The notes under the pieces are model-generated. The model worked only from the letters and a program-made list of their open reading frames with translations. It was not told the DNA's origin and did not search any database. 64,000 nucleotides of DNA from Heterostelium album PN500. Taxonomy: Eukaryota; Evosea; Eumycetozoa; Acytosteliales; Acytosteliaceae. This document shows, in pieces, positions 1 through 14,451 of this stretch. Each line of letters opens with the position of its first letter. The first letter of the stretch is position 1. A program made the translations under genes and the position numbers. Where the stretch lies: positions 682,001 through 746,000 of the forward strand of contig NW_008805068.1 in assembly GCF_000004825.1 (NCBI RefSeq), given 5' to 3'.

Positions 1-400
1 GTGGTAGACATCCTTTAAATAAACCATTGATAAAGTTTATAGTGATACATTGATCTATTGAGAGATGTTTCAATCGTGACAGTAGGTAGGCATTGGCAAG
101 GTATGACATTGACTTATCGGTTAGTTGGTAGCAACCATCGAGAATAACACTGTCTATGAATGGCACCTGGTGTCCATCTCTATAATACTGATTGAGAAGC
201 TGTGCCAATTTGAAGAGATGAGTGTCTGTGAAATGAATCATCCGTGCAAGGTTAATAGTGCACCACCTGTTTGATCGCAAGAAAAACCCACGGTATCTCT
301 TACAAGTATTTCCAAACGCTAAGAAATCTGGAAAACTATCTATAAAAGATACTAATACTTCGAATAGATAATTTTGAAATAATAATTGATTATCTTTCAT
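1..400 (-). CDS. F-box/leucine-rich-repeat protein, amino-terminal part
   Basis: The reading frame starts at an ATG at 398-400 and runs leftwards without a stop to the window edge, giving about 133 residues; the rest lies outside. Residues about 5-50 look like an F-box (hydrophobic helix pattern with VLVSFIDSFPDFLAF, then CKRYRGFFLRSNRWCTINL, close to the usual L-x-L-W-x-x-L ending). Residues from about 85 onwards give cysteine-type leucine-rich repeats (VILDGCYQLTDKSMSYL, then LKHLSIDQC). This order is that of FBXL-type substrate adaptors, which join SKP1-cullin ubiquitin ligases through the F-box and bind the substrate with the repeats. The start is the first ATG after AT-rich non-coding DNA. 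No intron is seen in this part. The family call is fairly sure; the substrate is unknown. Confidence 0.72.
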   Translation of the reverse strand, partial: MKDNQLLFQNYLFEVLVSFIDSFPDFLAFGNTCKRYRGFFLRSNRWCTINLARMIHFTDTHLFKLAQLLNQYYRDGHQVPFIDSVILDGCYQLTDKSMSYLANAYLLSRLKHLSIDQCITINFINGLFKGCLP

Positions 401-794
401 ATTAATAGAAATAATATTATTATATTGAATATTTTATGATCACTATTAAAAAAAAAAAGTAAGATTTCAATCAAGTCATAGGAAAACCCAGGGAAGAAAA
501 TATTAAAAAAAAAAAAAACATATTTTTGATCCTGGTTGACCTTATTATCAAATGTAGTTAACTATGTATCAAAGCCCAAAAATATAATCAAAATTTTAAA
601 TAAAAACATAATAATTATTTTTAATTTTAATTGTTATTTGTAAATAAAAAAAATCTAAGTTTATTTGATTGTTTATAAAGAAAATAGAATAGACCATTCT
701 AAAAACAAATAAAATTTATTATGATTTAATGTTCTCAGTTTAATGTTTATTATTGAATTGTATTTTGATTTTAACTTTGATTGTAACATTTTGG
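401..794. other. Intergenic, upstream of the F-box gene and downstream of the PHD/FHA gene
   Basis: This 394-bp stretch is AT-rich with A runs (for example near 449-460 and 507-518). It must hold the promoter of the leftward F-box gene and the 3' end of the leftward PHD/FHA gene. I see no open frame of note. Confidence 0.6.
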
Positions 795-3763
<2,969 letters not shown>

Positions 3764-4532
3764 TGTTATTTATATCTTCAAATACAACTACTTCTATTTC
3801 TTCTATCCACTTTTATCTCTATCTATATATTGTTCAAAAAAAAAAAACAAAAAACAAAAACACTTCTTTTATTTTTTTTTGTTTTTGTTTTAAAACTTTC
3901 TGAACAACTTTGTTAACTTTGCAAAAAAGCAACAATCTCTCTCTCTTTGTATAAAGAGTTATATTGATTAAAAGTTTGTACTTCCTTAATAAACTTATCT
4001 CCAATATGTGTTGTTTAATTGAGTTGATTGTTGGATGATATGATAATGTTTTTGTTAAAAAAAAAAAAAAACAAAATAGGACTAGTTCGAATCTCGGTTC
4101 GGAATAAAATTGTAATGTTATTTAGGAACGGACAATGGACAGTCCTTTGTTATATGATTATATAATAATAATTATAATAAGTTAGATAGATACTACTTTA
4201 TCAAATATTTATCAAATATTTGTATAAAACAAAAAAATAAAAAATGGAATGAAAGGAAATAGGGTTTAAACCTAAACTCTATGGGCAGTAATTCGCCATT
4301 ACTTTTGGCTGGTGATTTTTTTGTTTTTTCTTTTTCAAGGTCAAAGTAGTAAATAATGAGAAAACAACAACAACTCCTCTTGATTTAATCTGTCCAACAG
4401 ACTATGTTTGCTTTATTAAAAGTTATTATGCTTGCTTGTTGTATATATCTAATAAATAATCAGTTATGATTAAAATTAGGTTGTTTTTGGGTTGTATGTT
4501 TTGTTATGTTTTGTTATGTTATGATATGTTTT
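3764..4532. other. Intergenic between PHD/FHA gene and EMC2
   Basis: This 770-bp stretch holds the promoter of the PHD/FHA gene (oligo-T/oligo-A runs at 3837-3890) and the 3' side of EMC2. It has a 10-bp palindrome GGTTTAAACC near 4263-4272 and a 6-bp hairpin at 4287-4303 (AGTAAT, loop TCGCC, ATTACT). No convincing gene is seen. Confidence 0.5.
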
Positions 4533-5903
4533 TTAGTCCTGTTGTTTGATGTTGGTGCTATTGATGAATGCAGTGACCAATGGTAGTTTAGTTGGTGAAT
4601 ATTTCGATGTTATCTGTTTTAATTCATTCTGTGCCCAATTGTACAATTCAATTTGATGTTCATTCAACTTTGCTAAAGATCCACCAGAACTATTACAATA
4701 TGCATACATACTCTGTATTGGTTTAATTAACATTGTTTTTGTTGTTATCATTAGTATATTATCTTTTTATATCATTATATATATAATATATATATATATA
4801 TATTTATATTTTAAATATTACCATTATAATACCATAGATAGATGATAAATTGGTTGGTGGATAGGAATTGTTTGGTTCATTAGAAATGTTCAATTCTAAT
4901 GAATGTGTATAATATTTCAATGCTACAATATAGTTATCTGCACCACCAATACTGTATATAATCTATAAAGAATAAAGATAAAAAGTTAATACTGTCTTAA
5001 GTTATTATTATTATTATTTAACAACGCTACATACATCAGCATATTTTGAATAGAGAACATGATTAATTGGTTGAATGAGAATGAGTTCCTCATAGCAGAA
5101 AGCAGCGTTTCTATAAGAGAGTAATCTGATGTGTAGCGATGCCAATTCCAACCATGCTTCGAAATCACCCATGAAAATCTGAAGGAATGTATTCAATAGT
5201 GTAATGGCTTGCGAGTAATTTCCGTTTGATTTAAGAATTGCAATCTGTCTCTTCATTGATAACTATTTATAATTATAATTATAATTAATATTAGTATTAG
5301 TACAGTAGCTATGTTGTAAACAATAACAATATAGTTTTTTATTTTACTTGATAATAATTATAACAAAAACAATAATAATAATAATAATAATAATAACATA
5401 CCATATCAGCAGGATACTTCTCTAAGATATTTGAATAGATTTCATTTGCTCTAGAGTAGACATTCTGACACTCGTATAGCATTGCTTGTAATCTCTGTAC
5501 TCTAACACTGTCTTTACCAAACTTTAGTTTTAGTAGATCGATCAATTCACCAGCTTCTCTTTTTCTACTGCAATCCAATAAACTTAGAATAACTTGTTCA
5601 ACAACATCATATACTGAATAGATGTTATTATTATTATTATTAATTAAAACAAAATAAGTATACAGTATATGAATAATATGAATGAATGAATAGTTAGTTA
5701 ACATACCTTCATTTGAATTTATACTATTGAAATGTTTAGTAACTAATATATAACCATTTTGTGAAACCAATACGGGTACTCTCAGTTTAGACTGTCGCAG
5801 GAATCGCAATGCATTTATAACCAACTTGGTGTCGAATGTACTTGATTTTTGAATTCTTATTTTGATAGTCACTTAACTCCAATAGATATGATGTCTCTGC
5901 CAT
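4533..5903 (-). CDS. emc2: ER membrane complex subunit 2 (EMC2, TPR protein)
   Basis: Exons are about 5903-5707, 5613-5402, 5262-5035, 4962-4833 and 4762-4533; they give 331 residues once one base is discounted. The repeat part matches EMC2 (TTC35) well: AGELIDLLKLKFGKDSVRVQRL, RANEIYSNILEKYPAD, ITLLNTFLQIFMGDFEAWLEL and FCYEELILIQPINHVLYSKY follow the same order as the TPR helices of the human protein. EMC2 is a soluble cytosolic scaffold of the complex that inserts tail-anchored and multispanning proteins into the ER membrane. The first exon is shifted: the ATG at 5901-5903 (MAETSYLLELSDY) and the downstream frame differ by one base, and the switch falls in an A5 run at 5846-5850. The borders of the last intron are my choice between two donors. 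The product call is strong. Confidence 0.88.
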
Positions 5904-6123
5904 CCTTTTTCTCTTTTCTATCTATAATATTATAAATAAATAGTATAGATCTTCTATCTTCGCTTTTTAATAAAATTTGATTGTGTTTAGGTGAAGTTAA
6001 ATTTGATCATAAAAAAAACAAAAAAAAAAAAAAATTTGGCCATATTATTACAGTTCTTCATTATTTTTTTTTATTTAATTTGGTTGGTTGAATAAATATG
6101 ATCTCCAAAAACATCCAAAATAA

Positions 6124-6636
6124 GCACGTGCACTCATAAAGTTGATGTGTCAACAGATCCACCCAACCAAGGGTGAGGTTCGTAAGCACGGTCATCTCAA
6201 GATCGCTCGTTACCATCAGCATGCCGCCGAAGCTTTGGATCTCACAATGACTCCACTCGATTTTATCAAGAAATCCTTCCCACAATACGAGAAGGACACA
6301 GAAGAGTGGAGACGTGAGATCGGTCGTTTCGGTGTCACCGGTAAGTCACAGACCGAGGCAATCGGTTGCATGAGTGACGGTGTCAAGAGTCGTCTCATCT
6401 TTTGTATGATGGCTTTGGAGAACCCACATATGCTATTGTTGGACGAGCCAACTAACCATTTGGATATGGAGTGTATCGACGCTCTTGCCGAGGCCATCAA
6501 CGAATTCCCAGGTGGTATGGTACTTGTAAGTCACGATTTTAGATTGATTTCCCAAGTCTTTCAGTCTATTTGGGTTTGCGATAACAAGACTATTGCTCTA
6601 TGGAAGGGTGACATCACAAGTTATAAGAACACTTGA
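6124..6636 (+). pseudogene. 5'-truncated ABCF (ABCF2/GCN20-type) ATPase fragment
   Basis: About 170 codons match the last half of the second ATPase domain of ABCF2-type proteins: VRKHGHLKIARYHQH, the linker IGRFGVTGKSQ, an ABC signature, Walker B LLLDEPTNHLD, and EFPGGMVLVSHDFRLI. Similarity begins abruptly just after where the Walker A loop (GKST) should be, at about 6124, and a TAA stands directly upstream in frame. There is no first ATPase domain and no Walker A. The signature reads MSDGVKSR in place of the usual LSDGQ. ABCF proteins are soluble ATPases acting at the ribosome. Coding-like base use is kept, so the copy is probably recent. An ATG at 6142 could in principle start a 164-residue product, but without nucleotide-binding loop it could not hydrolyse ATP by itself. 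I read it as a partial gene duplicate. Confidence 0.8.
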
Positions 6637-7021
6637 AGAGCCAAATCAAATTCACATAAATAAAATATTTTTTTTGCCATTTTTAAACAACTAAAACAAT
6701 TACAAGTTGACTACTTGAAGCCACCGGGACATGTTGCATTCCAAAACATTGAAATCAATCGAATTGTTGGAAAAAATTTTATTTTATTTTTAATATATTA
6801 TATTACCTTTTAAGAACACAGACAGTCACTTATATACAAAGAAAAAATAGTTTTCTTTATGCACTGAGTCTCTGGTACTGCGGATTGTTCCTACACACAG
6901 CATTTATTCATCATAAAATATTTGATTCTTATTGCAACTATAGAGAATCCATTATCATGTAAACTGATTAACCATGTTATTTGCCTGATATCAATAACGA
7001 CAAATGATGGTTGCACATTAA
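6637..7021. other. Intergenic after the ABCF fragment
   Basis: About 385 bp of AT-rich DNA. It starts with the end of the ABCF fragment and contains one less AT-rich patch (about 6700-6770) that might be more decayed coding sequence, without a recognisable product. Confidence 0.4.
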
Positions 7022-7824
7022 TCAATTAGATATATTTAAAATAATGTTTAAATCAACTTGGTCAGGTCTTTCTTTGAATAACAACTTGAGGATTTCAAGA
7101 TCACCACAGCATGCAACCAATATATTCTGTTGTCTGATGATAGTCTTAATGTTCTGTTTGATAAGAGGAATTTGAAAACTTCAATGTCATTACCTTCAAG
7201 TTTAATTTTTAAAGGTAGATTGGAAATAGTTTCGTTTCTATTGTTTAGGAGAAAGACCTACCATTTTTAGATGTCCTCTGCAAACTGCTAAATGAATGAC
7301 TTGACTTCCTGTCGGACCTTCAATTCGATGAATGTGAAGAAATTCAACAGAATCTAAATGTCCATTGGTCGCTGCAAGATCAAAGGCATCAGTTCGATTA
7401 AAGTGCAAAAACTTTAAAATATCCAATTGTCCTGCCAAATCCATCAAAAGACGTTTTTTTTTCTACGAATTCTTCAATTAAACCCCAAAGCTCCAACATC
7501 AAAAGCACTTCCATATTTGACTTTGTTATGAATGAATTCGACTATTGAAAGATGACCATAGCGAACAGCTCGTTCTAAAATTGGTCTGATATACAAATCT
7601 TCTGGAAACATATTGTATACCAATTCATTGAGATCTAACGCTCCCATTCGAGCAGCAATATACAAAGAATGTGTAAAGAGTTCTTTAAATAATACATAAG
7701 TACTACTTTCAGGTGAGCTACTATCCTTTAGTTTACTTGTTCTTTCTCTTCTTTGATATCCAATAGAGCAATTGATCTCGAACATTAGTGTTGAATAACT
7801 GTTTGTATCTCTCGTGATAACCAT
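7022..7824 (-). pseudogene. Broken dictyostelid ankyrin-type repeat gene
   Basis: Three successive frames read leftwards give ankyrin-like repeats typical of a large dictyostelid family. The first (7824-7474, 116 codons) has SLYIAARMGALDLNELVYNM and LERAVRYGHLSIVEFIHNKV. The second (about 7447-7238) has KFLHFNRTDAFDLAATNGHL and VEFLHIHRIEG, then HLAVCRGHLKMV. The third (down to 7022) has NDIEVFKFLLSN and LVACCGDLEILKLLFKERPD. Each frame stops before the next begins, so at least two frame changes separate them, and at 7456-7462 the change lies by an A/T run. No intron signals explain the changes. Family members usually carry an F-box-like or short amino-terminal region and many such repeats; this one is short. 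I judge it to be a decayed copy; sequence errors could account for part of the damage. Confidence 0.65.
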
Positions 7825-8273
7825 ATATATAATTATTGAATTTTTTGTTAAAATTTATTATTTTGGTATAAAAAAGTTTGATATCGATATTAAATATTTA
7901 AGTTTATATAAACTTTTGAGTAAAAAAATGAGAAATCGTAAAAAAACAAATGAAAATAAAATCAAATACTTTTATTAAAGTTGTAGACAAGGTGGCTGCA
8001 CTTTTAACATGATTGTCTTCTAATGTATACTGGAATAAGCAAAGCTATTCGAAAAGTAAAATATTTACACGAAAAAATCGTTGTTTACTTTTATCTAACT
8101 ATTAATTCCACACTACAATATATAAAAGTTGAAACTAAAGTTTTTGTCTCACTAAATTGTCCTAGGCTTGAACGTTGAATGATCACAATCAATAAATAAA
8201 AATAATTAAATTTAAAAGTTAAAAAAAAAATTTTTTTATTTAAAAATAAATGATTATTATTATTTGTAGTAAT
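7825..8273. other. Intergenic between ankyrin relic and SDR gene
   Basis: About 450 bp, very AT-rich, with mixed A and T runs near 8221-8245. No gene seen. Confidence 0.5.
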
Positions 8274-9255
8274 TCAAATCGATGGAATTGTTTGTGAATC
8301 TGTTGGTGTATCAAATCCAGTCTTTGTGGTGTATTCTTCCCATCTCTTTTGATCTTTGACCATCTGATCGATTTTAGTGTGAACCAATTTGTTTACTTCT
8401 GGACACACATAGAGATGACTGGTATCATCACCTTCAGATTGGTAGACTCGAATTAAAAGATCCAATATTTTTGATGGATCTCCATTTTGTTTTCCACTGT
8501 ACTGAACAGCAAAATCCAATGTACCATGAACTTGTTTGTATGCTTCAATCTTGTTTATTGGTTTATATTCATCAGTCTTTTTGTTTTTAAATAAATAATA
8601 AAGAATTAATATCAATCGATCAATTTTTTAAAATCATAACTATAAATCAATCTGTAATACCTACTCCTAAAAAACCAGTTCTAAATGGACCTAAATTGAC
8701 AGTGGTTACTCTAACACCTAATGGTTTGACTTCACGTGCATAGGATTCCGACAGTCCATCGAGTGCAAATTTAGTGGCACTATAGGCACTGTGTCCAATG
8801 ACACCTTGGAGTCCTGCCATAGAAGACATGTTGAATACATATCCAGATTGTTGATTTCTAAAGATTGGTGAAACATTTCTGAGGACATTGAACACAGAGA
8901 ATAGATTGGTGTCGAAATTGGCACGAACATTTTTGTCAGAGTTCTCTTCTAATGCTCCTGAAATAGCGAATCCTGCATTATTAACGACAACATCGATTCT
9001 ACCGAATTTAGTGAGAGAATCATTCAATGATTGCTTAACACTCTCTTCATTGACCAAATCAACCTCTACAGCCAAGAAACGATCGTTGTCAACAAGCGAA
9101 CCAACTGCACCAATCAACTGTTGTTTATCTCTTGATGTACCAACCACTTTGAATCCATAGGCCAACAAATTCTTTACCAATTCCAATCCGATACCCTTTG
9201 AAGCACCAGTAACATACCATACTTTATCGACTGACTTGATTTCTAAACTTGACAT
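8274..9255 (-). CDS. Short-chain dehydrogenase/reductase (classical SDR)
   Basis: Two exons, 9255-8665 and 8576-8274, give 297 residues. The amino-terminal Rossmann fold shows the cofactor loop VTGASKGIG (about residues 15-23), the NNAG motif (about 92-95), and the catalytic set Ser (in NMSSMAG), Tyr and Lys (AYSATK) in normal spacing. Basic residues after the second strand (GTSRDKQQ) favour NADPH. The tail after the intron (about 100 residues, with LDFAVQYSGKQNGDPSKI) has the look of SDRs that act on small carbonyl or alcohol substrates, such as the bacterial YusZ-like group, where this tail covers the active site. The substrate cannot be told from sequence. The start is the first ATG after a non-coding AT-rich stretch. 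Confidence 0.85.
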
Positions 9256-9817
9256 TATTGTTTTATTTGTTTATTTATTTAAAAGGTAATAATATTTATG
9301 CAAAAAATAGTTAATTATTTATAATTATATATTTATATTTAATTTAATTTGATATATATTTACATTGTGAAAGTCTTTTATTTATAGTAAAAGCATAGTT
9401 TGATTTCTAATGAAAGTGCAAATTAGAATGATAATCTAACAAAATAAATAAAATGGAATTTTGAATCGACATCTGACTATATCAAACAAGCACCATATGT
9501 TGTTGGGCTTATGACACGATTATGACTTACCCACCATTCAAACAAACTGGATCATGCTTGTAACCATAAATCGAATAAAAAAAAAAAAACCACCTCCAGA
9601 TCACATTAACCCCACTAATTTTTAATTTTTACTTTTTTTCGCAATGTGCAGGCGAAAGTGGTGAGTAGCCAGTTTTGTTTTGTGTTCATTCGATTTAATT
9701 AAAAATTTATTAATAAATAGTAATTGTTAACTAAAATTATACGGAGTGACACTCCCAAAGATTAGTATGTAAAAATGAAAAAATATTCGTATGGGTCAAA
9801 AATGGCTCGATGATATT

Positions 9818-10032
9818 TTAATGAAATTTCAACCAATTTGCAAATAAAATGAGTTTTGTTTGAGGTCTGCCTATTTTCTTTGGGGTGGTATTATTTTGAC
9901 TCTTCGAATGTCTGCTTCTTTTCTTTGGGGTGGTATCATCACTGTTGGAGGTGGATTCAGGGATTGGAGCAGTACATGTATCATCAGTTGGTGTGGACTG
10001 ACTCTTTGAATTGGCATCATTGGTTAGTATTC
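9818..10032 (-). pseudogene. Open frame with TPKK repeats and AT-hook-like core, no start codon
   Basis: A frame of about 70 codons without ATG reads STPTDD, PIPESTSNSDDTTPKKRSRHSKSQ, then NNTTPKKIGRPQTK and ends at a TAA at 9818. The two DTTPKK/NTTPKK units come from a DNA repeat (CTTTGGGGTGGTAT occurs near 9878 and 9921). KKIGRPQTK contains the GRP core of an AT-hook. A stop lies just upstream of it in frame and I see no splice acceptor, so this looks like the carboxy end of a lost gene. The direction and frame are inferred only from composition. Confidence 0.3.
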
Positions 10033-10199
10033 TTTAGGTATCGTTGAAGAAGTTGGGTATACGATGATTTTGAAGTTTTGTTGATTGCGTCAAGCAAAGA
10101 GATAAAAAAGTTTGAATGAGTGGATTTGGTAATAATAAACAAGATTTCCATCAAAGCCAAGACATCTCCAGATTTACATTATTATTTACTAGAAATTAA

Positions 10200-10382
10200 G
10201 TGAAACCAAAAAATAATTTAATACCCTGGATATTCTATCCAACAAAAGTCTCTAAAGAAACCAAAACTGGTCCTTGGCTAATCTTCAGGCGAGGTAATCA
10301 TTATCCATCGAACAATTTCTACGGAAAAAATAGAACATTGATCCATGGTCTTTTATTCAATGGTAGTGAAAAAAGGGTGTAA
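10200..10382 (+). pseudogene. Coding-like island of unknown origin
   Basis: A frame of 60 codons (starting with a GTG, not ATG) reads IPWIFYPTKVSKETKTGPW, then IFRRGNHYPSNNFYGKNR and ends GSEKRV before a TAA. The residue mix is that of a real protein and not of AT-rich noise, but there is no start codon, no splice site and no family I recognise. Probably a relic exon. Confidence 0.25.
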
Positions 10383-10584
10383 AAAGTTCAAAACCACACT
10401 AATTTGAATAAAATCACCTGTAATTCATAATAAATACTATAATTACAAAATAACCAATTTTCATCCCATGGTGTCCAACTTTTTTTACAGAACTTTAACA
10501 ACAAAAACTATAACAATAAGTTAATATTGATTGATTTTTTTTATTTTTTAATTAGCCAATGAAAAATGGAGGATTGGTAGAAAT

Positions 10585-13500
10585 TTATTGATGTGTACTG
10601 GTTGCTTCTTCACGTTCAACCATCTTCATAAAGATATCTTCAAGACTGGTTTGACTGACACCCCATTCTTTGATACCGAGTTCATGTTTGTTCTTAGAGA
10701 TAATATCAAAGATTGTACTGATATCAGAGTCTTTTGGAATCAAGAATATCAATTCATCACTGACTGATTCTTGTTGCATTGCCATTGGGTAGTTGTCAAG
10801 TACGAATTTGATGAGTGACGAGCGGAAACCTTCATTCAATGGAACGATTTGCAGTTTGAATCCATTACCGTATCTATTCTTCAAATAGATTGGTGATCCA
10901 ACACATTGCAATCTACCTGATGCAATAATGGCAATCTTATTGGACAATACATCTGCTTCTTCCATATTATGTGTTGTAATTCTAATAACAATTGTTATAA
11001 TAAAAATATAAAATAAATTAGTAATCTTAATATTTAACAATGTTTTGTTTGTTTGTTCGTTTGTGTACTTACAAAATAGTTTTATCATGTCTAATATCTT
11101 GAATGATATCCCATACACTTCTACGTGCATCTGGATCGAGACCTGTTGATGGTTCGTCGAGGAGAATCAATTTGTTGTTTCCAAGCAATGCAATTGAGAT
11201 CGAGACACGACGTTTCATACCACCAGACAACTCGGTGATTCTCTTGAATCTATGCTCTTCAAGCTTGACCTTTGCCAACACGTAGTCGATATGTTGGAGA
11301 ATCTGTTCGTGTGAATCGTACAGACCTTTCAGTTTCGAGTAGAACTCCAAGTGTTGTTGAATGGTCAAGTCATCATAGAGAATATCGTGTTGTGGACAGA
11401 ATCCAAGGAAATTGTAGATGTCGTGCATTTCATTTCTAATCGATAGACCATTGATGAAAGCATCACCACTCGTTGGTTTATACATACCACCAATGATATG
11501 AATGAATGTTGTCTTACCAGCACCGTTTGGTCCGAGCAATCCAAGAATCTCACCTTCACCAGATGTCAAACAAAAGTTAACGAGTGCTTCTTTCACGACA
11601 CCCTTTGTCTTGTAAGTCTTTTTGATATTGATTGCTTTCAACAAGAACTTTTGATTTGAATTTGCTTTGGTTCTTTCATTTGCACAATCTTGATCTTCTT
11701 CAATCTACAAACATATCAAAAAATTACCATATTAATAAACCAAACTAATAATCAAACCTAAAAGTATAAATAACTTACAATATCATCAGTATCATTTACA
11801 AGTAATGATGTCTCTTCTAAGAGTTTAGTAGTTTCACCATGTTCATCTTTCTTTTTGAAAAGTTTAATCAATTCTTGAATTGGATAGAATGGTGATAATG
11901 TAACACCGAATTCCTTTGGAATAACATTGTTAAAGTAACTATAAATATTGATTGATTTGATTAGTTTAATGATGTTTAAATATTAAATATGATTAATATT
12001 TTGATTAATAACTTACACTCCGAGCAAGAAAAATACAATTGCTTCCATTACCAGAGTAACTACGACTTTACCATACTCTGAATAGTTACTTAATGACATC
12101 ATGTAGTCGTAAGAACCATCGGAAGTACTCAAGGCAATAAAGACAACATAGAGTCCATGTGAAAATGCGAATTGTGGTACCCATAGATATGGAAGTGCGA
12201 CTGGTTTTAATCTAAATACAAACATATCTAAATTTGAACCAATAGATGGTGCAACCAAAACAAAAATATAAGAAATAACTAAAATTATACCAAGAAATGA
12301 TTAATACATGGATAGATATCTATTAAAAATGAAAAAGTAACATACTTGCAGATGTTTTCGACTTCCAAAAGAATGCACTAAAGAGGAATGCCAATGATAC
12401 CAATGAAAATCCATAGACAACAATCAATAAGATAATTCTGAATGGTTCTTTCAAGAAGTATGGAAGTGATCCTGCACAGCCCATGATAATCATTACAGTG
12501 GCAATGATAAGGTATAGAATGATAAAGAATAGGTAGTTGGAAAGAATATAGGTAATATTCTTCAAACCCATCATACTCATAACTTGGAACAGCTTCTTCT
12601 CTTTCTCTTGAACCAAATTGAATACGAATACTGGGAAGATAAATGTAAAGACAATCGGTAAGAAGAACAATCCCATCATATATGATAATGTATCAATATT
12701 GAAATTGACATATACATCAAAATATGTGAGATCTCCATTTATATAATAGTTTTGTCCCAATGTCATTTTAACTATTAAATAAATAATTAAAGTAAGTTAA
12801 TAAATATAAGCAAACACATAAAATATATTTTTTTTTTACTTACTAAATGCATTGTTTAACATCGATATGAAATCACCATCACTTGAATCCCAATAACTTC
12901 TTACGAAATTGTAAGAGTATGGACCATTGTTCATTGCGGTATAGAAGTTCTCGATGGAGTAGTTCAAGATCTTTTGGGAGAGTGAGAGTTCGTTGAATGT
13001 AATACCATACGATGGAATGATGTATGAAAAATTATCGAAATTGTATGCATACTTTGGGAAATCGGGAAGCACTGTATTGTAAAAGTAATCGTACATTGCT
13101 TCATCGATCGATCCATTGGTTATCTCCTTGAACACTGGAACCGGAATATTGATGTACCCGGTGGAGTTGTAGAGAGTATAGATACCTCCCTTTAAATTAC
13201 CGAGTAGAGTGGTATTCGGTTGAGAAATATTATTGATACCGGCAGCATCCCAGCCAGCAGGTGGATTCTTGAACCAATAGTAGGTACCGGTTGATTGATC
13301 AAAGTTATAGGTACTCTTGTAGACGTTGTACTGTTGATTATCACCGTTGTTTCCATTTTGTTCCATTGCTTTCTTCAATGCATTATTCATCGTAATTAGA
13401 ACGATCATCAAAAGAATTGGAAAAACCAACTGTGCTACATTTGTTTTGATCTGTCTGAATTGTAATATAAAATTTCTATGCAGCTTTTGAAATATTAAAA

Positions 13501-13603
13501 TATATTATGTGTGTGGAAATTAATTAATAAACTAATCTTGTTTGTTTTAAGTTAACAATTGTTAACATACCAAAGCTGAAATTTGACCTCTAATTGTGAT
13601 CAT
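10585..13603 (-). CDS. ABCA half-transporter, type 1, copy 1
   Basis: Seven exons fit: 13603-13571, 13484-12844, 12771-12346, 12278-12017, 11938-11779, 11704-11073 and 10981-10585, about 849 residues. Order: one membrane helix near residues 25-50, a large lumenal/outer loop, a block of membrane helices (EKEKKLFQVMSMMGLKNITY marks the cytosolic bend typical of ABCA proteins), then one ATPase domain. That domain has Walker A GPNGAGKT, the A-family Q-loop stretch GFCPQHDILYDDLT, signature LSGGMKRR, Walker B LILLDEPSTGLDP, and switch TTHNMEEAD. Half-size ABCA proteins must pair to work; substrates are mostly lipids. Exon 2 is out of frame with its first codons by one base in a T4 run at 13440-13443 (the second copy has three). 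It faces the plus-strand ABCA gene at 14452 across 850 bp. Confidence 0.9.
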
Positions 13604-14451
13604 TTTTGATCTAGTTATCTATATATATAGTTACTATTATGATATTTATTATATATATTCAAACTTTAGAGAAGTTTGAGTGTGTATTACTGGTAAAGGT
13701 TATTATTATTCGAATGATTCAGCTTGGAATTTTCGAGAACCAAACTCCAACTTTAGTTCAGATGTTTGGGCTACTTCCAAAAGATTTGTTGGAAATCTCT
13801 GTTAACCTTTCTAGAGGATGGGCAATGCAATTTACTTTACTTTGATTGCCAAGACTAAACTATAGACTATTAATAAATAATTAACTGTTACTGTAAACAA
13901 AAAAACTAACTAAATGCGAAGCTTTCTTTATTTTTTTAGTAATGTTAAAGTTTTTTTTGTTTTTACTGTCGATCAATCATATGATTGACTTGCTGATTGT
14001 TTTTGGGTATGATAGTTTATTATCGGATAGAAGTGTCTATTTTACTTTGGAATCTAAGAGTGCTCTTAGTTTTAAAAGATTGGTAAGTGCACTTGAAAAA
14101 AATCTAGCTTTTTTTGTAAATAAAAAATCAGAATAAATTTAAAAATAAATTTTTGATCAACTGATAACCTGGGATGTGGCCTCCACCACCTTCTACTTTT
14201 ACTTTCCCACCTCATTTTTTTGTAAAATAATCAATCAACGAAAAATTTTGCATAAATATCTAATCTTAAATTATTTTTTTTCATAAAAAGCTTAGTTTTG
14301 CTAAAATTACTTTTTGGTACCAAAATTTGATCAGAACCAAAAAACAAGTCGGTTGTCATCCTATTTTTAATTACAATAAACTTCAATTCTTCTTCTTTTT
14401 CTTCTTTTTAATATTTATGTTTATAGAAATTAGATAGACAGAAAAAAAAAG
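13604..14451. promoter_or_regulatory. Divergent promoter region of ABCA pair 1, with coding-like relics
   Basis: This 848-bp stretch separates two divergent ABCA genes and must hold both promoters. It is longer than the matching 470 bp in the second pair. Inside lies a patch (about 13680-13850) that reads as protein in two plus frames, for example YYYSNDSAWNFREPNSNF then SDVWATSKRFVGNL, and another (about 14005-14136) with SVYFTLESKSALSFKRL. I cannot assign either; they look like inserted or decayed exons. Confidence 0.45.

Larger units (their letters stand above)
9256..10584. other. Long intergenic stretch with gene relics
   Basis: About 1.3 kb between the SDR gene and the first ABCA gene. 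Most is AT-rich and empty. Two islands with coding-like base use (9818-10032 on the minus strand and 10200-10382 on the plus strand) are listed apart. A less AT-rich patch near 9475-9660 has no recognisable frame. Confidence 0.45.

Noticed and set aside
4080-4110. tRNA-like B box (GTTCGAATCTC) on the plus strand
   Set aside because: The flanking bases do not form a T stem and the sequence to the left is a poly-A run with no D or anticodon arm.
4770-4805. TA-dinucleotide repeat as a mobile element end
   Set aside because: It is a simple repeat inside an EMC2 intron; no terminal repeats or target duplication are seen.
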